Assembly (NCBI GenBank): GCA_017478965.1
Contig: JAFVCV010000035.1
Span: forward strand, 1 to 62,178
DNA length: 62,178 nucleotides
Reading direction: 5' to 3'
Source: Ruminococcus sp.
GTDB taxonomy: Bacteria; Bacillota; Clostridia; Oscillospirales; Ruminococcaceae
The translations under genes and the position numbers were made by a program. Position 1 is the stretch's first letter, and the number at the start of each line of letters is the position of its first letter. This document shows, piece after piece, positions 31,868 through 40,952 of this stretch. The notes under the pieces were generated by a model. The model made no database searches. It worked only from the letters and a program-made list of their open reading frames with translations, and was not told the origin of the DNA.

Positions 31868-31898
31868 AATAAGGAGAAACAAAATGTTTCTCCTTATT
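31868..31898 (-). terminator. Hairpin between terD and the ATPase
   Basis: AATAAGGAGAAACA and TGTTTCTCCTTATT form a perfect 14-bp stem with a 3-nt loop, followed on the minus strand by TTTTCC. It may lower read-through from the terD genes into the ATPase gene. Confidence 0.65.
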
Positions 31899-31923
31899 AA
31901 GACTATCCAGAAATTTGTACTTA

Positions 31924-32562
31924 TCAGGTATACCTCTTCGCAAGATCCGAGATGCTCGCATCTGTGGTACCCTGGCCTATGGCATTGAACTTCCACTCAT
32001 TGTTATGCCTGTATATCTCCCCGAAGACCATTGCGGTTATGCCCGAGTAGTTCTCCGTCAGATTATACCTGCATATCTCGCTGTTGTTGCGTGCATCAAC
32101 TAGCCTTATATAAGCATTCTGTATCATGCCGAAATGCTGGTTCTTCTGAACTGCGTGATAGATATTGACCGTTACAACGATCTTATCATACTGCTGCGGG
32201 ACCTTGGAGAGTTCCACCACGATCTGCTCGTCGTCACCCTCGCCCTCGCCGGTCAGGTTATCGCCCATGTGGGCCACTGTGCCGGTCTGATGGGTCAGGT
32301 TGCCGTAGTACACGATATCGTTCTTATTGGTCAGCTTGCCGCCTACGAGCAGGAAAGCCGAGGCATCGCAGTCTATGGTGTCGCCGCCTATAGCCTGCAT
32401 ACTGCCGCTGGACCCGCCGCCGAATATTGAAGAAAAAATGCCTTTCTTCTCGGTCTTCTTCGGGGCAGCCTCATCCCAGCCAAGACCTACGATGACCTTT
32501 GAAAGTCCGGCACTCTCCTTAGAAAGGCTGACCTTCTGGCCCTTCTGCAAATTAATTGACAT
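31924..32562 (-). CDS. TerD-family protein with an internal insertion
   Basis: A 212-residue cytoplasmic beta-sandwich protein. Family features are INLQKGQKVSLSKESAGLSK, IVGLGWD, CDASAFLL, YYGNLTH and the Ca2+-binding acidic loop LTGEGEGDDEQI, then WKFNAIGQG. Between GLGWD and the conserved strand it carries an insertion of about 25 residues that is basic and Gly/Ser-rich (KKTEKKGIFSSIFGGGSS), absent from its neighbour. TerD proteins bind Ca2+ and take part in tellurite and general stress resistance. It starts 32 bp after the second terD gene. Confidence 0.93.
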   Translation of the reverse strand: MSINLQKGQKVSLSKESAGLSKVIVGLGWDEAAPKKTEKKGIFSSIFGGGSSGSMQAIGGDTIDCDASAFLLVGGKLTNKNDIVYYGNLTHQTGTVAHMGDNLTGEGEGDDEQIVVELSKVPQQYDKIVVTVNIYHAVQKNQHFGMIQNAYIRLVDARNNSEICRYNLTENYSGITAMVFGEIYRHNNEWKFNAIGQGTTDASISDLAKRYT

Positions 32563-32594
32563 ACTGCATCTACTCCTTCAGGACTTGTCCCTTT

Positions 32595-33176
32595 TTATTC
32601 AGCGTCGATGCCGTAGTGACCGCAAAGTGCAGCCAGGCCGCCCTGGAAACCGCTGCCGATGGCGTTGAACTTCCACTCGGTGCCGTGTCTGTACAGCTCG
32701 CCTACAACTATAGCAGTCTCTATGGAGAAGTCCTCTCCCAGGTCATACCTGATGAGCTCCTGCCCTGTGGTCTGGTCAACTATACGTGCGAAAGAGTTAG
32801 CCACCTGGCCGAAATTCTGCCTTCTGTTATCAGCGTCATAAATGGTAACAGTGAATGCTATCTTAGCGATATTTGCAGGGATAAGGCTCAGGTCTATCAT
32901 GATCTGCTCATCGTCGCCGTCGCCGCCGCCGGTGAGGTTATCGCCCATGTGCTTAACGGAACCGCTTGCGTGCTCAAGATTGCCGTAGAAGATGAACTCC
33001 TTTTCGGTGGGGCAGCGTCCGCTCTCATCTACCATGAAGGCTGCTGTATCCAGGTCGAAATCAGCGCCGGAATCGAAAGCATTAACGTCCCAGCCAAGGC
33101 CTACCATTATATTCTTCAGTCCGGGGTTCCCCTTTGTCAAGCTAACTTTCTGTCCTTTACTCAAATTGATCGGCAT
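32595..33176 (-). CDS. terD: TerD-family protein
   Basis: A 193-residue TerD of canonical form: [47 protein letters not shown] and the Ca2+-binding [16 protein letters not shown], then [14 protein letters not shown]. Acidic residues typical of the two TerD calcium sites are kept. AAAGGAGG lies before the ATG. It follows telA after 193 bp that hold a small AGTCTGA/TCAGACT hairpin. With the next TerD it forms a pair like the yceCDE genes of Bacillus subtilis. Confidence 0.95.
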   Translation of the reverse strand: MPINLSKGQKVSLTKGNPGLKNIMVGLGWDVNAFDSGADFDLDTAAFMVDESGRCPTEKEFIFYGNLEHASGSVKHMGDNLTGGGDGDDEQIMIDLSLIPANIAKIAFTVTIYDADNRRQNFGQVANSFARIVDQTTGQELIRYDLGEDFSIETAIVVGELYRHGTEWKFNAIGSGFQGGLAALCGHYGIDAE

Positions 33177-33369
33177 AATAAAGTCCTCCTTTAATTTTGT
33201 TTCTTTTATTTTAGTCTGAACGGGTCAGACTTAAAAGCCTTGAAAACTCAGCTGAGTATAAGCTGTGCAGATCTGCCCGCCCGTTGTCCTGATATGAATA
33301 TATTACCAGAGATCAGGCGGAAAGTCTACCAACTTAAAATGGAAATTCCGCAACGGTGCGTTGCATGAT

Positions 33370-34560
33370 CTACTTTCTCTTGTCAGGCACCTTATACTGG
33401 CTGTTGAACTCGTCCTTGATGACCTGAAGTCTCTTCTGGTCATCGGCACGTTTAGCTCTGGCCTCTTCCTCGATGCGCTGTGTCTCACCGATGCCGTCCA
33501 TGATGGTCTTCCATGTAGTCTCCAGAGTCTCTATCTGGATAGAGCTGCCCGATGCCATCTTAGCTGTCATCTTGGACTGTTCAACGGTATTCTTGGCATT
33601 CTTTATCAGCAGCTCGTTGGTCTTCTCGTCAAGAGCCGCCATAGACTCTGCCTGTATCTTCTGTCTCTTCAGCAGGATAGCCTGAGCAAGTGCCTGCTTG
33701 AAGATAGGCAGAGTGATGATGAAGGCAGAATTGATCTTTCTCACCAGATTATAGTTGCTGAACTCCATGGTCTTCAGCATAGGTATGGACTGCATAGCCA
33801 CGTTCTCTGCGACCCTCAGGTCCTGCGTCCTCTGTTCGAGCATCATAAGTGCCTGCTGCATACTCTGTATCTCGAACTGGATGGAATTATCGCCGGTCTC
33901 AGCCATTTTCTGCTGAAGTTCTGCGATATACGCCTCTATCTCCTTGCAGCCCTGCTCGCCGGCCAGGATATACTTCACCAGGTCGTGATAGAAGCCCACA
34001 TTGGCGTCGAACATAGTATTGAGCTTGCGGTTTGACTGCTTGATCTCGTCCTCATACTTTCTCAGCTGGACATAGATCTTATCAACCTCGTCGCCCATGG
34101 TATGATACTTAGCAAGTATCTGGTCGAGCTTTTTCTTCATATTGCCGAAGAGCTTATTGAACAGCGACGGATTATCCTTTATCTCCTCGATATCGAACTG
34201 CGACATAATCTTCGCCAGGGTATTGAGCAGATCGCTGGTCTCGTCAAGCTGGGTCATGCTCATGCTGTTGAGCACCTGGTCCGAGGCCTTGGAGATCTCA
34301 TCAGCGGCCTCTGCGCCGAAGTTCACGATAGTATCCATATTGTGGATCTCGATGGTGCTGACCAGTCTGTCCACCTCTTCTGAATTGACCAGCTCTGCGG
34401 TCATCTGGTCTCTGTCCGCAACGATATCGTACTGCTCAACAGGAACGATATCCGTGGTTGCAGCAGGTGCGACCTGAACGTTCATAGCAGGTGAACCGGT
34501 GGCGGTAGCTGTTGGCTGCGGCTGAGCAGCCGGCTTTGTAAAATCAAGTCCCATAGTCAT
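33370..34560 (-). CDS. telA: TelA-family toxic anion resistance protein
   Basis: A 396-residue, mostly alpha-helical cytoplasmic protein of the TelA/KlaA family (B. subtilis YceH). The N-terminal 60 residues are Pro/Ala-rich and variable; the rest shows the family heptad-like pattern (KKLDQILAKYHTMGDEVDK, ETTWKTIMDGIGETQRIEEE). The family is linked to tellurite resistance and works with TerD proteins; its molecular action is unknown. The start overlaps the yceG stop (ATGA), so they are coupled. A second ATG two codons later fits the AGAGG ribosome-binding site better. Confidence 0.93.
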   Translation of the reverse strand: MTMGLDFTKPAAQPQPTATATGSPAMNVQVAPAATTDIVPVEQYDIVADRDQMTAELVNSEEVDRLVSTIEIHNMDTIVNFGAEAADEISKASDQVLNSMSMTQLDETSDLLNTLAKIMSQFDIEEIKDNPSLFNKLFGNMKKKLDQILAKYHTMGDEVDKIYVQLRKYEDEIKQSNRKLNTMFDANVGFYHDLVKYILAGEQGCKEIEAYIAELQQKMAETGDNSIQFEIQSMQQALMMLEQRTQDLRVAENVAMQSIPMLKTMEFSNYNLVRKINSAFIITLPIFKQALAQAILLKRQKIQAESMAALDEKTNELLIKNAKNTVEQSKMTAKMASGSSIQIETLETTWKTIMDGIGETQRIEEEARAKRADDQKRLQVIKDEFNSQYKVPDKRK

Positions 34561-36830
34561 TTACCTCTCTTAAATATTCTCTCACGCCATGATAACGTGG
34601 GTTTTTTGAACACAAAACTCTTCATATCCGGCACCTGAAGGTCGTACTTATACTCACCTATCTGATGCTCCTCCATGGCCGGCCTTGTGAAATGCCTTTC
34701 TACGCTCTGATAGCCTGTAGGCACGAATATCACTATATCAAATCCGACAAGGTTTAGAAAACCTATTATTATAGCGTCTTCCACAGAAATAGTCTCTTCT
34801 CCGGTGACGATATAGATGAGCTTGGGGTTGAGCTTTGTAAAGTCAAAGCTCTGTATCCGCCTGACGATCTCAGGGCTGAGGTTGAGCACGGTAGCAACGA
34901 TCGTATACTCCATGCCGTTCTCAAAGGTCCCCTTTATAAGGGTGCTGTCTATCAGCAGCTGGAGCTTGTCGAGGATATAGTCCTGCACCTCTTCCCTCAG
35001 ATGACCGTACTTATAGCTGTGATGGTTCTTTATGATATTCTTCTGCACCTTGCCCCGTTTATAGAACTCGGTGCTGTAGCTTTTCATCTCATTATACTCG
35101 TTCTGCTCGATATAGGGGGGCTGGCTTATAAAAAGCGGCTCCGGCTCGATACTGAGCATTTCCTTTATGGTGCCCCAGTACTTGTTCAGGTCCCCGTCCT
35201 TTACTCCCGAGACTTTAGCGAACAGCACCGGCATATTGACCACATCGTCCACCGTACTGAAATTGGGCCTGTACTTCAGCTCTTCCTTCCACAGAAGAGC
35301 GACCTCCTCATACATGGTCTTCAGGGTGACGGTATTGGCCCTTGAATACTGCTGGTTCCGGTAGATGCCCGAGTCCTGATACATCAGGGTATCCAGCTCC
35401 CTTTCCGCATGGTAAGCCACAGTACCCATCTGTAGCTGTGCCGATTCCACGGGGAATTTAGCCACCTTCATACTGCTCACATTGCTCTGCTCATACAGCA
35501 GCTTATCCTCCAGACAGCACGGTTCGCTGAGATTAGGGGCCAGTATCAGCACATCGCAGGGGATCCTGCCGAGTATCTTCATGAACATGGCCTCATTGGA
35601 ATTCTTGCACCCGCCCATATAGATAAAGCAGGCGATATCCGGCATTTTCCACGTCTCGAAGAGCTGTGCCAAATATCTTTTCAGCCAGCATATCATATAG
35701 ATGCCCTTGTTCACCAGCTTGTTCAGATTGCTCCCCACAGCTTCCTCCAGCATCACATCTATGAAAGCTTTCACGATGACCCTTTGCAGCTCCTGATTAG
35801 GGTATTTTATCTGAGAGGCCAGATCGCTGATGAGCTGGTCCTGTCTGGTATAATTGCGGCGGGTGACGCTGTTTATCTCGTTCGGCGTGGGCAAAGGTAT
35901 GCTTCCGTCCGCCACCACCACTCTCCTGCCGCTGTTTTTCATCTCTATATACATCCTGAACAGTTCATCCTGGTAAGTGAGCTTATCCCACACGCCGTTT
36001 ATCCGGCAATAGACGTTATAGAACAGTCCCGGGTCGCTGCCCCTGGCGGGCGGCATTATCCTGTAATCGTCCAGCCCCTTGCCGGTTATCCAGGCATTGG
36101 TGCAGTTCTTGACCTTAGGGGGCTGACCGTACATCCTTTCCTTCTGCTGCTGAGCAGCCAGGCTGTCTCTCATGGATTTTATACAGTAGCCCTCCGGGAA
36201 CGGTTTTCCGCCAGGAAGGTCGAGCTTATCGGAATTCTCCGACTTGGGGTCCAGTTTAAGATAGCTGTCGTCGCCCTTATACTCCAGCAGGACTACATCG
36301 CACCCGGCCTTGGCCAGCACCATGATTATCAGCAGCTCATAATTGCTTATATCCCCCTCATAGAGTATCTTGGGCACCTTATTGTCCCCAAGCTTGCTGA
36401 CGATGCTCTCGAACCGATAGTAGAGCCAGCACATGAACTTGATATAGGCATTTTTCAGCATATTGTCGTTCTTGCCGGAATTCTTGAGTCCCTCCAGGGT
36501 ACTGTACATAGCCTCGCAGACTGTAGTCCGCTGGTAATTGCTCATTCTGGGCAGCCATTTTTTCAGGCTCAGGTCGATGAACCTCACATCAAATGAAAAA
36601 TTCATGCCCATGATCTCTTCATAATATGCCAGGTTCTTATTGTCGGGATTAGGTATCCTTCCCTCTATGATAACGCCGCTGCGTCTGGCGGCCTCGTAAT
36701 ACTTCTTTATAAAGCTGTCCACAGCGTCGTTATAGGCAGTTATCCTGTAAAAATAGACGCCCTTGGGCTTTCGCTGGTCAAGCTCATTGAAATAGTCATC
36801 CAGTTGTGTGATCTTCTTATGCTCAAACAT
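34557..36830 (-). CDS. yceG: YceG-family Ter-cluster protein
   Basis: A 757-residue protein of the B. subtilis YceG family (yceCDEFGH operon), always found with TerD and TelA. The sequence shows two similar halves: ISNYELLIIMVLAKAGCDVVLLEYKGDDSYLKLD and, near the end, ISVEDAIIIGFLNLVGFDIVIFVPTGYQSVERHF, both with a hydrophobic strand after a short acidic helix. There are no membrane segments. The function is unknown; sensing or scaffolding is a guess. The ATG at 36830 is preferred because AAAAGGA lies 9 nt upstream; a TTG 9 bp earlier touches that site. It is the first gene of the Ter operon. Confidence 0.88.
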   Translation of the reverse strand: MFEHKKITQLDDYFNELDQRKPKGVYFYRITAYNDAVDSFIKKYYEAARRSGVIIEGRIPNPDNKNLAYYEEIMGMNFSFDVRFIDLSLKKWLPRMSNYQRTTVCEAMYSTLEGLKNSGKNDNMLKNAYIKFMCWLYYRFESIVSKLGDNKVPKILYEGDISNYELLIIMVLAKAGCDVVLLEYKGDDSYLKLDPKSENSDKLDLPGGKPFPEGYCIKSMRDSLAAQQQKERMYGQPPKVKNCTNAWITGKGLDDYRIMPPARGSDPGLFYNVYCRINGVWDKLTYQDELFRMYIEMKNSGRRVVVADGSIPLPTPNEINSVTRRNYTRQDQLISDLASQIKYPNQELQRVIVKAFIDVMLEEAVGSNLNKLVNKGIYMICWLKRYLAQLFETWKMPDIACFIYMGGCKNSNEAMFMKILGRIPCDVLILAPNLSEPCCLEDKLLYEQSNVSSMKVAKFPVESAQLQMGTVAYHAERELDTLMYQDSGIYRNQQYSRANTVTLKTMYEEVALLWKEELKYRPNFSTVDDVVNMPVLFAKVSGVKDGDLNKYWGTIKEMLSIEPEPLFISQPPYIEQNEYNEMKSYSTEFYKRGKVQKNIIKNHHSYKYGHLREEVQDYILDKLQLLIDSTLIKGTFENGMEYTIVATVLNLSPEIVRRIQSFDFTKLNPKLIYIVTGEETISVEDAIIIGFLNLVGFDIVIFVPTGYQSVERHFTRPAMEEHQIGEYKYDLQVPDMKSFVFKKPTLSWRERIFKRGK

Positions 36831-36876
36831 CTGATCCAATCCTTTTCCACAAAAAAGGTCATAATATCTCTATGCT

Positions 36877-36906
36877 ATTATAACCCTTTTTACCTTAAAA
36901 AGTCAA
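36877..36906 (-). promoter_or_regulatory. Ter-operon promoter
   Basis: On the minus strand TTGACT (36901-36906) and TATAAT (36877-36882) are 18 bp apart, about 47 bp before yceG. It probably drives yceG-telA-terD-terD and, by read-through, the ATPase and biosynthetic genes. Confidence 0.78.
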
Positions 36907-37087
36907 GAGTTATTCATAATTTCTTCCCCGATTTGGCAATTTGAATATATGCTCTGTAACTATATTATGCACTTTCACAAATAAAAACGCTAAAACTTTG
37001 TGGAAAACTAACAGTCAGTTTTACAAGCCTTTCCAGGGGCCGCATTACAGTACATTTTTCAGGACTATTTATGTTCGGGCAGCAAAA

Positions 37088-37111
37088 AGCGGCGCCTTTG
37101 CAGGCGCCGCT
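37088..37111 (-). terminator. Alpha-xylosidase terminator
   Basis: AGCGGCGCC and GGCGCCGCT form a perfect 9-bp stem, followed on the minus strand by TTTTTGC, 18 bp past the GH31 stop. Confidence 0.9.
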
Positions 37112-37129
37112 GACGTCGTATTTATGGCG

Positions 37130-39475
37130 TTAAAGCTCGATGATGACCTTTCCGCCGCCGACGGAGGGCTTTATATCTACCCTCTTGTCCGTATTCGCAA
37201 TGCTGATGGTAAAGCCGGCCTTAGTCTCAGTGTACTCACACTGGATAGTGTTTCCGCTCCTGGCGGCCTTCAGCTCGAAGACCTTATTGGCCTCGGTATC
37301 GTATACTGGGCACACCGCAGTCCTGCCCTCCTCCAGCTCGAACACCCTGAAATCGGTACCGTCCAGATAATCGTACTCAAAATCTCTCTTGAAGCTGCCG
37401 AAGGGGATAATGCTGTTAGGCCTTGCAAGGGCAGGTATCTCAAAATAGCTGCACTTGTGGGTATACCATCTGCCGCCGTCGAACACCTTCCCGGTGATGA
37501 TATCGGTCCATCTGCCCTCAGGGACATAGTACTGGGCGATACCCTCTTCATTGAGAACGGGAGCCACCAGGATACTGTCGCCCAGCATATACTGTCTGTC
37601 AAGAGTCAGACAAGCGGGATCGTCAGCAAAGTCGATGACCATGGCCCTCATCATTGTCACGCCCACAGTATGGGTCTTGATAGCCTGTGCCCACAGGTAC
37701 GGCATGAGCTTGCCTTTTTCATTTGTGAAGAACCTCAGCACGTCGCAGCTCTCCTCATCGAAGAGCCACGGCACCCTATAGCTCTGATTGCCGTGGAGCC
37801 TGGAGTGGGTGGAGAACAGGCCAAAGGCGGCCCATCTCTTATAGATATCAGGTGTAGCGGTGGCCTCAAAGCCGGCCATATCATGAGAGGTAAAGCCAAA
37901 GCCTGAGATACACAGGCTCAGGCAGCCCCTGATGACCTCAGCCATGGAATTATAGGTGCCGGAGCAGTCGCCGCCCCAGTGAACGGGAAAATTCTGTCCC
38001 CCGGCGGTAGCAGAGCGGGCAAACAGGCAGGCCTTGTTCTCGCCGTAGTGATCCTTGAGCACGCTGAATACGGTCTGATTATAGAGATAGGTATAGAAAT
38101 TGTGCATTTTTATCGGGTCGGAGCCGTCATAATATACAACGTCCCTGGTGGGTATCCTCTCGCCGAAGTCGGTCTTGAAGGTATCTACGCCCATTTCACA
38201 GAGCTTTCTCAGATACCCCGCATACCACTGGCAAGCCTCAGGATTGGTGAAGTCAACGATCGCCATACCGGGCTGCCACTCGTCGCACTGGAACACCGAA
38301 CCATCCTTGCGCTTGATGAAGTATCCGCCGGCCATGCCCTCGTCAAAGAGCCTGGACCTCTGGCCGATGTATGGATTGATCCACACACAGGTCTTCAGAC
38401 CCTTGGTGTCATGGAGCCTTTTCAGCAGGCCCTCGGGGTCAGGGAACTGTTCCTTATCCCACTCAAAGTTGCACCATTCCAGTCCTTTCATCCAGAAGCA
38501 GTCAAAATGGAAGACCTGCAGGGGGATATCCCGCTCGGCCATGCCGTCGATAAAGCCGGAGATGGTCTTTTCGTCATAGCTGGTGGTAAAGGAGGAAGTC
38601 AGCCACAGGCCAAAGGAAAATGCCGGAGGCAGGGCAGGCTTGCCGGTCAGGTCAGTATAGCCCTTCATTACCTCAGTCAGGTCCTCTCCGCCGAATACAT
38701 AATATTCCAGGCTCTCTCCGGGCAGAGTAAAGCTGACCTTGGAGACGGTGTCAGAGCATACCTCGAAGCTGACCTTGTCGGTGCTGTTGACAAATATGCC
38801 GTAGCCACGGGAGCTTACATAGAAAGGCACGCTTTTATAGCTCTGGTCAGAGCAGGTGCCGCCGTCGGCATTCCATATCTCAACATTCTGACCGTTCTTG
38901 GTAAATGTGGTGAACTTCTCGCCGAACCCGTAGAAATACTCGCCCACTGTAGTATCCAGCTGTTCTCTGATATAGGTCCTGCGGCTGTCTGCGGGATAGC
39001 TCCAGAAAGTCTCATCAGCCTGTGCAGCCAGACGGGCCTGCTGCTTGAAAGCGCTCTCGAAGATGACTCCTGTGGACCTCCAGCCGCCGCTGGTAAGCTT
39101 TTTATCCTTATAATAATAGGTCACAGACCAGCTCTCCCTGGAGACTACCACCCTGGTGTTCCCGGAGATAAGCTCAGCGCACTTATCGTCTATCCTTACC
39201 TCAGGCTTGAAGCTGCCCTTATTCAGCGGGAAATGGGGGCCGTTGTCGGCATATCCCTTATGGTGGACTATACCTACCTTTATACAGTTTTCCAGATCGG
39301 ATGTATAGCTTATCTCCAGGTTTGCGCTGCCCAGCAGCTTATACCTTTCCCTCCCGGCAAATGGGGTTGCTACCACGATAAAGCCGTTCTCGACCTCATG
39401 TATCTCAAAGGCCTGCACGGCATAATTGACCTCGAACCCTCTCTGGTTGAGCCAGAACCCGTCAGCAAATTTCAT
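37130..39475 (-). CDS. yicI: Alpha-xylosidase, GH31 (YicI type)
   Basis: A 781-residue cytoplasmic glycoside hydrolase that releases alpha-linked xylose from xyloglucan oligosaccharides and isoprimeverose. The catalytic nucleophile is D436 in FKTDFGERIP and the acid/base is D503 in HWGGDCSGT, 67 residues apart, as in E. coli YicI (D416/D482). YicI-type features include an N-terminal beta-sandwich with YFYGFGEKFTTFTKNGQ, the catalytic barrel and C-terminal sandwich domains. There is no signal peptide. GGAGG precedes the ATG. Together with the GH94 gene at the window end it suggests growth on plant cell-wall oligosaccharides. Its upstream region has a cre-like site. Confidence 0.94.
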   Translation of the reverse strand: MKFADGFWLNQRGFEVNYAVQAFEIHEVENGFIVVATPFAGRERYKLLGSANLEISYTSDLENCIKVGIVHHKGYADNGPHFPLNKGSFKPEVRIDDKCAELISGNTRVVVSRESWSVTYYYKDKKLTSGGWRSTGVIFESAFKQQARLAAQADETFWSYPADSRRTYIREQLDTTVGEYFYGFGEKFTTFTKNGQNVEIWNADGGTCSDQSYKSVPFYVSSRGYGIFVNSTDKVSFEVCSDTVSKVSFTLPGESLEYYVFGGEDLTEVMKGYTDLTGKPALPPAFSFGLWLTSSFTTSYDEKTISGFIDGMAERDIPLQVFHFDCFWMKGLEWCNFEWDKEQFPDPEGLLKRLHDTKGLKTCVWINPYIGQRSRLFDEGMAGGYFIKRKDGSVFQCDEWQPGMAIVDFTNPEACQWYAGYLRKLCEMGVDTFKTDFGERIPTRDVVYYDGSDPIKMHNFYTYLYNQTVFSVLKDHYGENKACLFARSATAGGQNFPVHWGGDCSGTYNSMAEVIRGCLSLCISGFGFTSHDMAGFEATATPDIYKRWAAFGLFSTHSRLHGNQSYRVPWLFDEESCDVLRFFTNEKGKLMPYLWAQAIKTHTVGVTMMRAMVIDFADDPACLTLDRQYMLGDSILVAPVLNEEGIAQYYVPEGRWTDIITGKVFDGGRWYTHKCSYFEIPALARPNSIIPFGSFKRDFEYDYLDGTDFRVFELEEGRTAVCPVYDTEANKVFELKAARSGNTIQCEYTETKAGFTISIANTDKRVDIKPSVGGGKVIIEL

Positions 39476-39642
39476 ATAGATTACCTCCTGAAAGCAGAAT
39501 TGTAAATATTCCTATATCAATAAATGAAAGCAGGCAGACTTCACTGCCGGTGCCCATTTGTTAAATATAGTTTATACTATTTTCCACCAAAAAGCAATAG
39601 TAAAAAAGTGAATAATGGTAAGTTTTTAAGCTTTCCCCCAAA

Positions 39643-39672
39643 AATATACTTAATATTTTATGAATAGGTCAA
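39643..39672 (-). promoter_or_regulatory. Candidate promoter of the alpha-xylosidase gene
   Basis: On the minus strand TTGACC (39667-39672) and TATATT (39643-39648) are 18 bp apart, about 170 bp before the start. The gap 39476-39782 holds this promoter, the cre-like site and the pilT terminator; no gene was seen. Confidence 0.55.
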
Positions 39673-39698
39673 AGTTGGATAAAAGATTTTTGCTATGT

Positions 39699-39713
39699 AT
39701 GTAATCGTTATCA
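39699..39713. promoter_or_regulatory. cre-like (CcpA/LacI-type) site
   Basis: ATGTAATCGTTATCA fits all fixed positions of the cre consensus WTGNAANCGNWNNCW. It lies 27 bp upstream of the candidate -35 of the alpha-xylosidase gene, a position compatible with carbon-source control by CcpA or another LacI-family protein. Which protein binds is unknown. Confidence 0.55.
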
Positions 39714-39747
39714 TTTATTCTTGCCGTCCCTGGACTGAAACAAAAAA

Positions 39748-39769
39748 ACGGCCCCGTGGGCGGGGCCGT
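39748..39769 (-). terminator. pilT terminator
   Basis: ACGGCCCC and GGGGCCGT, followed on the minus strand by TTTTTTG, 14 bp past the pilT stop. Confidence 0.92.
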
Positions 39770-39782
39770 CTGCATATTTCTA

Positions 39783-40850
39783 TCAACCCTGAGCGATATA
39801 TCTCTTCAGGTCGTTGGGGTTTACGCATTTTTCCAGAGCGACTTCCATAGCGATGGTCCTGGTCTTGACCAGCTTTGCAAGCTCCTGGTCCATGGTCTGC
39901 ATTCCCTGGGCACGTCCGGTCTGCATAGCGGAGCCGATGAGGTGTACCTTATCGTCACGTATCATAGCCTTGATAGAGTCGGTGGCGTTAAGTATCTCGC
40001 AGCAGGCCACACGGCTGGTGCCGTCAAAGGTACGGCAGAGGGTCTGTGTACAGATACCTACCAGTACCGATGCGAGCTGTGTTCTGATCTGATGCTGCTG
40101 GTGTGCAGGGAAAACGTCGATGATACGGTCGATGGTCGATGCGGCGTCGGTGGTATGCAGAGTTGACATAACAAGGTGGCCGGTCTCGGCTGCGGTTACG
40201 GCTGCTTCGATAGTCTCGAAGTCACGCATTTCGCCGACGAGTATGATATCCGGGTCCTCACGGAGGGCTGCACGAAGCGCCATGGAGAAGCTGGGAACAT
40301 CAGGCCCGATCTCTCTCTGGTTTATCATACATCTCTTATGCTGGTGAACATACTCGATAGGGTCCTCAACAGTGATGATATGTGAAGACTTATGGATATT
40401 AACATGGTCGATCATTGCGGCCAGGGTGGTAGACTTACCGGAACCGGTAGGGCCGGTAACAAGCACCAGTCCACGGGGTCTCATAACGAACTCAGCCAGA
40501 ACAGGAGGCAGGTCCAGGTCAGTCAGGGTCGGTATATCGTTTCTCAGCAGACGAAGAGCGATAGCAGTATTTCCTCTCTGATGGTAAACGTTGACTCTGT
40601 GACGGAAGCCTCTTGAAGAAACGTAGGTAAAGTCCGTATCTATACGGTCCTTTATCTGCTGTCTCTGCTTATCGTTACACATATCCTCGCAGATCTTCAG
40701 TATTTCGATCTCGGTCATATCGGGATACGAAGAAAGCTTTCTCAGGTTGCCGCCCTGTCTTACTATAGGGGGGATACCAACTGTAAAATGCAAGTCCGAG
40801 CAGCCCAGTGCTCTTGATTCGTCAAGTATCTTATTAATATCAACTGACAT
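39783..40850 (-). CDS. pilT: Type IV pilus retraction ATPase PilT
   Basis: A 355-residue hexameric ATPase that depolymerises the pilus for retraction and twitching. The N-terminal PAS-like domain (1-100) precedes the RecA-like core with Walker A GPTGSGKS (133-140), the Asp box, AIRALREDPD-like ALREDPDIILVGEMRD (Walker B) and the His box GHLVMSTLHTTDA. The PilT-specific AIRNLIRE-type C-terminal segment is only partly kept. GGAGG precedes the ATG. It lies 102 bp downstream of pilB; a second prediction of the pair is that this pilus can retract. Confidence 0.94.
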   Translation of the reverse strand: MSVDINKILDESRALGCSDLHFTVGIPPIVRQGGNLRKLSSYPDMTEIEILKICEDMCNDKQRQQIKDRIDTDFTYVSSRGFRHRVNVYHQRGNTAIALRLLRNDIPTLTDLDLPPVLAEFVMRPRGLVLVTGPTGSGKSTTLAAMIDHVNIHKSSHIITVEDPIEYVHQHKRCMINQREIGPDVPSFSMALRAALREDPDIILVGEMRDFETIEAAVTAAETGHLVMSTLHTTDAASTIDRIIDVFPAHQQHQIRTQLASVLVGICTQTLCRTFDGTSRVACCEILNATDSIKAMIRDDKVHLIGSAMQTGRAQGMQTMDQELAKLVKTRTIAMEVALEKCVNPNDLKRYIAQG

Positions 40851-40952
40851 AGATTTTTTACCTCCAAACGATCTGATTTGTTGTTATATAAATGTGTCCA
40901 CACCCGCAGGCAGCTGACACAAAAATATCTGTAAAGCTCACCCGTATCAGGG

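Noticed and set aside
37979-39505. 508-codon plus-strand frame opposite the GH31 gene
   Set aside because: It mirrors a well-supported catalytic gene, has no ribosome-binding site and no domain.
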